DNA from: Solirubrobacteraceae bacterium
GTDB taxonomy: Bacteria; Actinomycetota; Thermoleophilia; Solirubrobacterales; Solirubrobacteraceae
Length of the DNA stretch: 7,088 bases
Reading direction: 5' to 3'
Assembly: GCA_016462625.1 (NCBI GenBank)
Contig: JAEMSV010000156.1
Span: forward strand, 1 to 7,088
Below, piece by piece: positions 5,308-7,088 of this stretch; within the stretch, counting starts at the first letter, position 1; the number at the start of each line of letters is the position of its first letter. The position numbers and the translations under genes are program-made. The notes beneath the pieces were generated by a model. The model had not been told where the DNA came from, did no database searches, and was given only the letters and a program-made list of their open reading frames with translations.

Positions 5308-7088
5308 GTGGCCACGGAAGAGCAGCTCAGCCGCGGGGAGCGCCTCAAGCGGCAGCGCAGGACCCTGCCGGACGGGCCCGGCGTCTACCTCATGCGCGAC
5401 GAGCGCGGGCGGGTCATCTACGTCGGCAAGGCCAAGTCGATCCGCAAGCGGGTCAACAGCCATTTCTCCAAGCCGGTGACGCGCGGGGCCAAGGACATGG
5501 TCAGCGAGATCGACCACATCGAGTTCATCCTCGTCAGCAGCGAGTCCGAGGCGCTCCTGACCGAGCAGAACTTCATCAAGCAGTACCGGCCGCGCTTCAA
5601 CATCCGGCTGCGCGACGACAAGTCGTATCCGTTCATCGCGATCTCGATGGACGAGGACTACCCGCGCGTCTACTTCACGCGTGAGCGCCACCGCAAGGGC
5701 CGCCTGTACTTCGGTCCGTACTCCAACGCGAAGCGCGTGCGGAACACGCTCGACCTGCTCGGCAAGATCTTCCTGTACCGCTCCTGCAACGGCGCGGAGC
5801 CCGGCCGGCGCAGCGGTTCGCCGTGCCTGGACTACTACATCAAGCGCTGCGGGGCGCCCTGCGTGGGGTACGTCACCAAGGAGCAATACCGCGAATCGAT
5901 CGACGGTGTCGTGGACTTCCTCCAGGGCCGCTACAAGGACATCGAGCGCGACCTCGAGGCGAAGATGCAGGCCGCTGCGGCCGCGCAGGAGTTCGAGCAG
6001 GCGGCGCTGGAGCGCAACCGCCTGCGCGCCGTCAAGGATCTCCTCCAGCGCCAGCGCGTCGCCAACGAGTCGGTCGGCACGCTCGACGCGGTGGCCGTCG
6101 CGGTGAACGGGGTCGATGCGAACGCCCAGGTCTTCCAGGTCCGCGACGGCGTCCTCTCGGACCGCCAGTCCTTCTACCTCGCGAACGAGAGCGAGGGCAG
6201 CGTCGCCGAGGTCATCGAGGAGTTCCTGCTGCAGTTCTACGGCGGGGCCCTGTCGATCCCCGCGCAGATCGTGATCCAGCTCGAGCTGGAGGACGACGAG
6301 GTCCAGGCCATCGAGGAGCTGCTCGGCGAGCGGCGTGGCGGCCGGGTCGAGCTGCGCCGGGCCGAGCGCGGCGACAAGCGGCGGATCCTCGAGCTCGCCG
6401 AGCGCAACGCGAAGCTCGCGCTCGATCAGGAGAAGCTGAAGGTCGAGCGCCAGCGCCAGCAGCGCGTCGAGGCGCTCGACGAGCTGCAGCGCGAGCTGGG
6501 GATGGACACGCTCCCGATCCGGATCGAGTGCTTCGACATCTCGAACCTCATGGGAACGAACACCGTCGCGTCGATGGTCGTCTTCGAGGGCGGCGTGCCG
6601 AAGAAGAGCGACTACCGGCGGTTCAAGGTCCGCGGCACCGAGGAAGGCGTCCCGGACGACTTCGCGTCGATGGAGGAAGTGCTCGGCCGACGGATGGCGC
6701 AGTTCGAGGCCCAGCAGGACCTCTCGCCGCACGATCCCAAGCGCAACGAGTCGTTCGCGTCGCTGCCGAGCCTGATCGTCATCGACGGCGGCCCCGGCCA
6801 GCTCTCGGCCGGCATGCGCGCGCTCGAGGGCTTCCGCGAGCGCGGCGTGACGATCGTCGGCCTGGCGAAGAAGCTCGAGGAGGTGTGGTTCCCCGGGCAG
6901 CGCACGCCGCTGGTGCTCCCGCACGACACGAACGCGCTCCAGCTCCTGCAGCGCGTCCGCGACGAGGCGCACCGGTTCGCCATCACGCACCACCGTCAGC
7001 GCCGCGACAAGCAGATGAACTCCTCGGTGCTCGACGACCTGCCGGGCATCGGGCCGGTGCGCAAGCGGACGCTGCTGAACCACTTCGG
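5308..7088 (+). CDS. uvrC: Excinuclease ABC subunit C, UvrC (3' end cut off by window edge)
   Basis: UvrC makes both incisions around a lesion during nucleotide excision repair, after UvrB loading. The 593 visible residues start at GTG 5308 and run off the right edge. The GIY-YIG nuclease domain (about 20-105) has GPGVY (23-27), YVGKAK (38-43), conserved basic residues (R46/R48), predicted catalytic E86 and N98. Four cysteines, C160, C173, C181 and C185, match the spacing of the [4Fe-4S] ligands reported for E. coli UvrC. A UvrB-binding UVR motif spans about 210-245. The RNase H-like second nuclease includes CFDISN (408-413), IDGGPGQ (492-498) and RDEAHRFA (551-558), with D410, D493 and H555 as the likely catalytic residues. 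LDDLPGIGPVRK (575-586) begins the first helix-hairpin-helix. The second hairpin, perhaps 40-60 residues, lies beyond the window. No frameshift or missing key residue is seen. Confidence 0.97.
   Translation, partial: MATEEQLSRGERLKRQRRTLPDGPGVYLMRDERGRVIYVGKAKSIRKRVNSHFSKPVTRGAKDMVSEIDHIEFILVSSESEALLTEQNFIKQYRPRFNIRLRDDKSYPFIAISMDEDYPRVYFTRERHRKGRLYFGPYSNAKRVRNTLDLLGKIFLYRSCNGAEPGRRSGSPCLDYYIKRCGAPCVGYVTKEQYRESIDGVVDFLQGRYKDIERDLEAKMQAAAAAQEFEQAALERNRLRAVKDLLQRQRVANESVGTLDAVAVAVNGVDANAQVFQVRDGVLSDRQSFYLANESEGSVAEVIEEFLLQFYGGALSIPAQIVIQLELEDDEVQAIEELLGERRGGRVELRRAERGDKRRILELAERNAKLALDQEKLKVERQRQQRVEALDELQRELGMDTLPIRIECFDISNLMGTNTVASMVVFEGGVPKKSDYRRFKVRGTEEGVPDDFASMEEVLGRRMAQFEAQQDLSPHDPKRNESFASLPSLIVIDGGPGQLSAGMRALEGFRERGVTIVGLAKKLEEVWFPGQRTPLVLPHDTNALQLLQRVRDEAHRFAITHHRQRRDKQMNSSVLDDLPGIGPVRKRTLLNHF

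Noticed and set aside
5197..7083. Long minus-strand open frame of 628 codons
   Set aside because: It is the antisense shadow of uvrC, whose protein is unmistakable; the minus-strand product is Leu/Val/Asp/Arg-rich with no domain.

Overview
The window is a GC-rich, gene-dense piece of bacterial chromosome read entirely on the + strand. GC content, codon use, very short intergenic gaps, and apparently leaderless promoters suggest a high-GC actinobacterium, possibly of the Thermoleophilia/Solirubrobacterales type. The lineage is an inference and cannot be proved from this sequence. I see no tRNA, rRNA, insertion sequence or CRISPR array. The longest stretch without a gene is 88 bases.

Region 1 (1-2426) is the 3' end of a Tad (tight adherence, Flp-type pilus) locus. 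It holds the tail of a probable TadE-like protein, a complete small TadE/TadF-like pseudopilin, a 222-residue protein that looks like a TadZ/CpaE relative without a nucleotide-binding P-loop, and a 437-residue protein. That last protein joins a TadG-like membrane anchor to two peptidoglycan-cutting domains, a VanY-type D,D-carboxypeptidase and an SLT-type lytic transglycosylase. All four genes are joined by ATGA stop/start overlaps, so they are probably translated as a coupled set. A likely role for the last gene is opening the cell wall for the pilus. This pilin-anchored double hydrolase is the most unusual thing in the window.

Region 2 (2427-4435) holds greA (transcript-cleavage factor) and a 472-residue HDOD protein with a C-terminal GGDEF-type domain whose signature has decayed to GGVVL. 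The 88-base gap between them contains three tandem copies of an 11-base motif (ACRTYCGTAYG) upstream of the HDOD gene, which look like an operator.

Region 3 (4436-7088) holds a siderophore-interacting-protein-type flavin reductase and uvrC. The uvrC gene runs off the right edge within its helix-hairpin-helix domain.

A shared regulatory theme is a TANNNT -10-like hexamer placed 6-7 bases before the start codon of greA, the flavin reductase and uvrC, with a weaker version before the HDOD gene. This is what leaderless mRNAs would look like, so these closely spaced genes may each have their own promoter.
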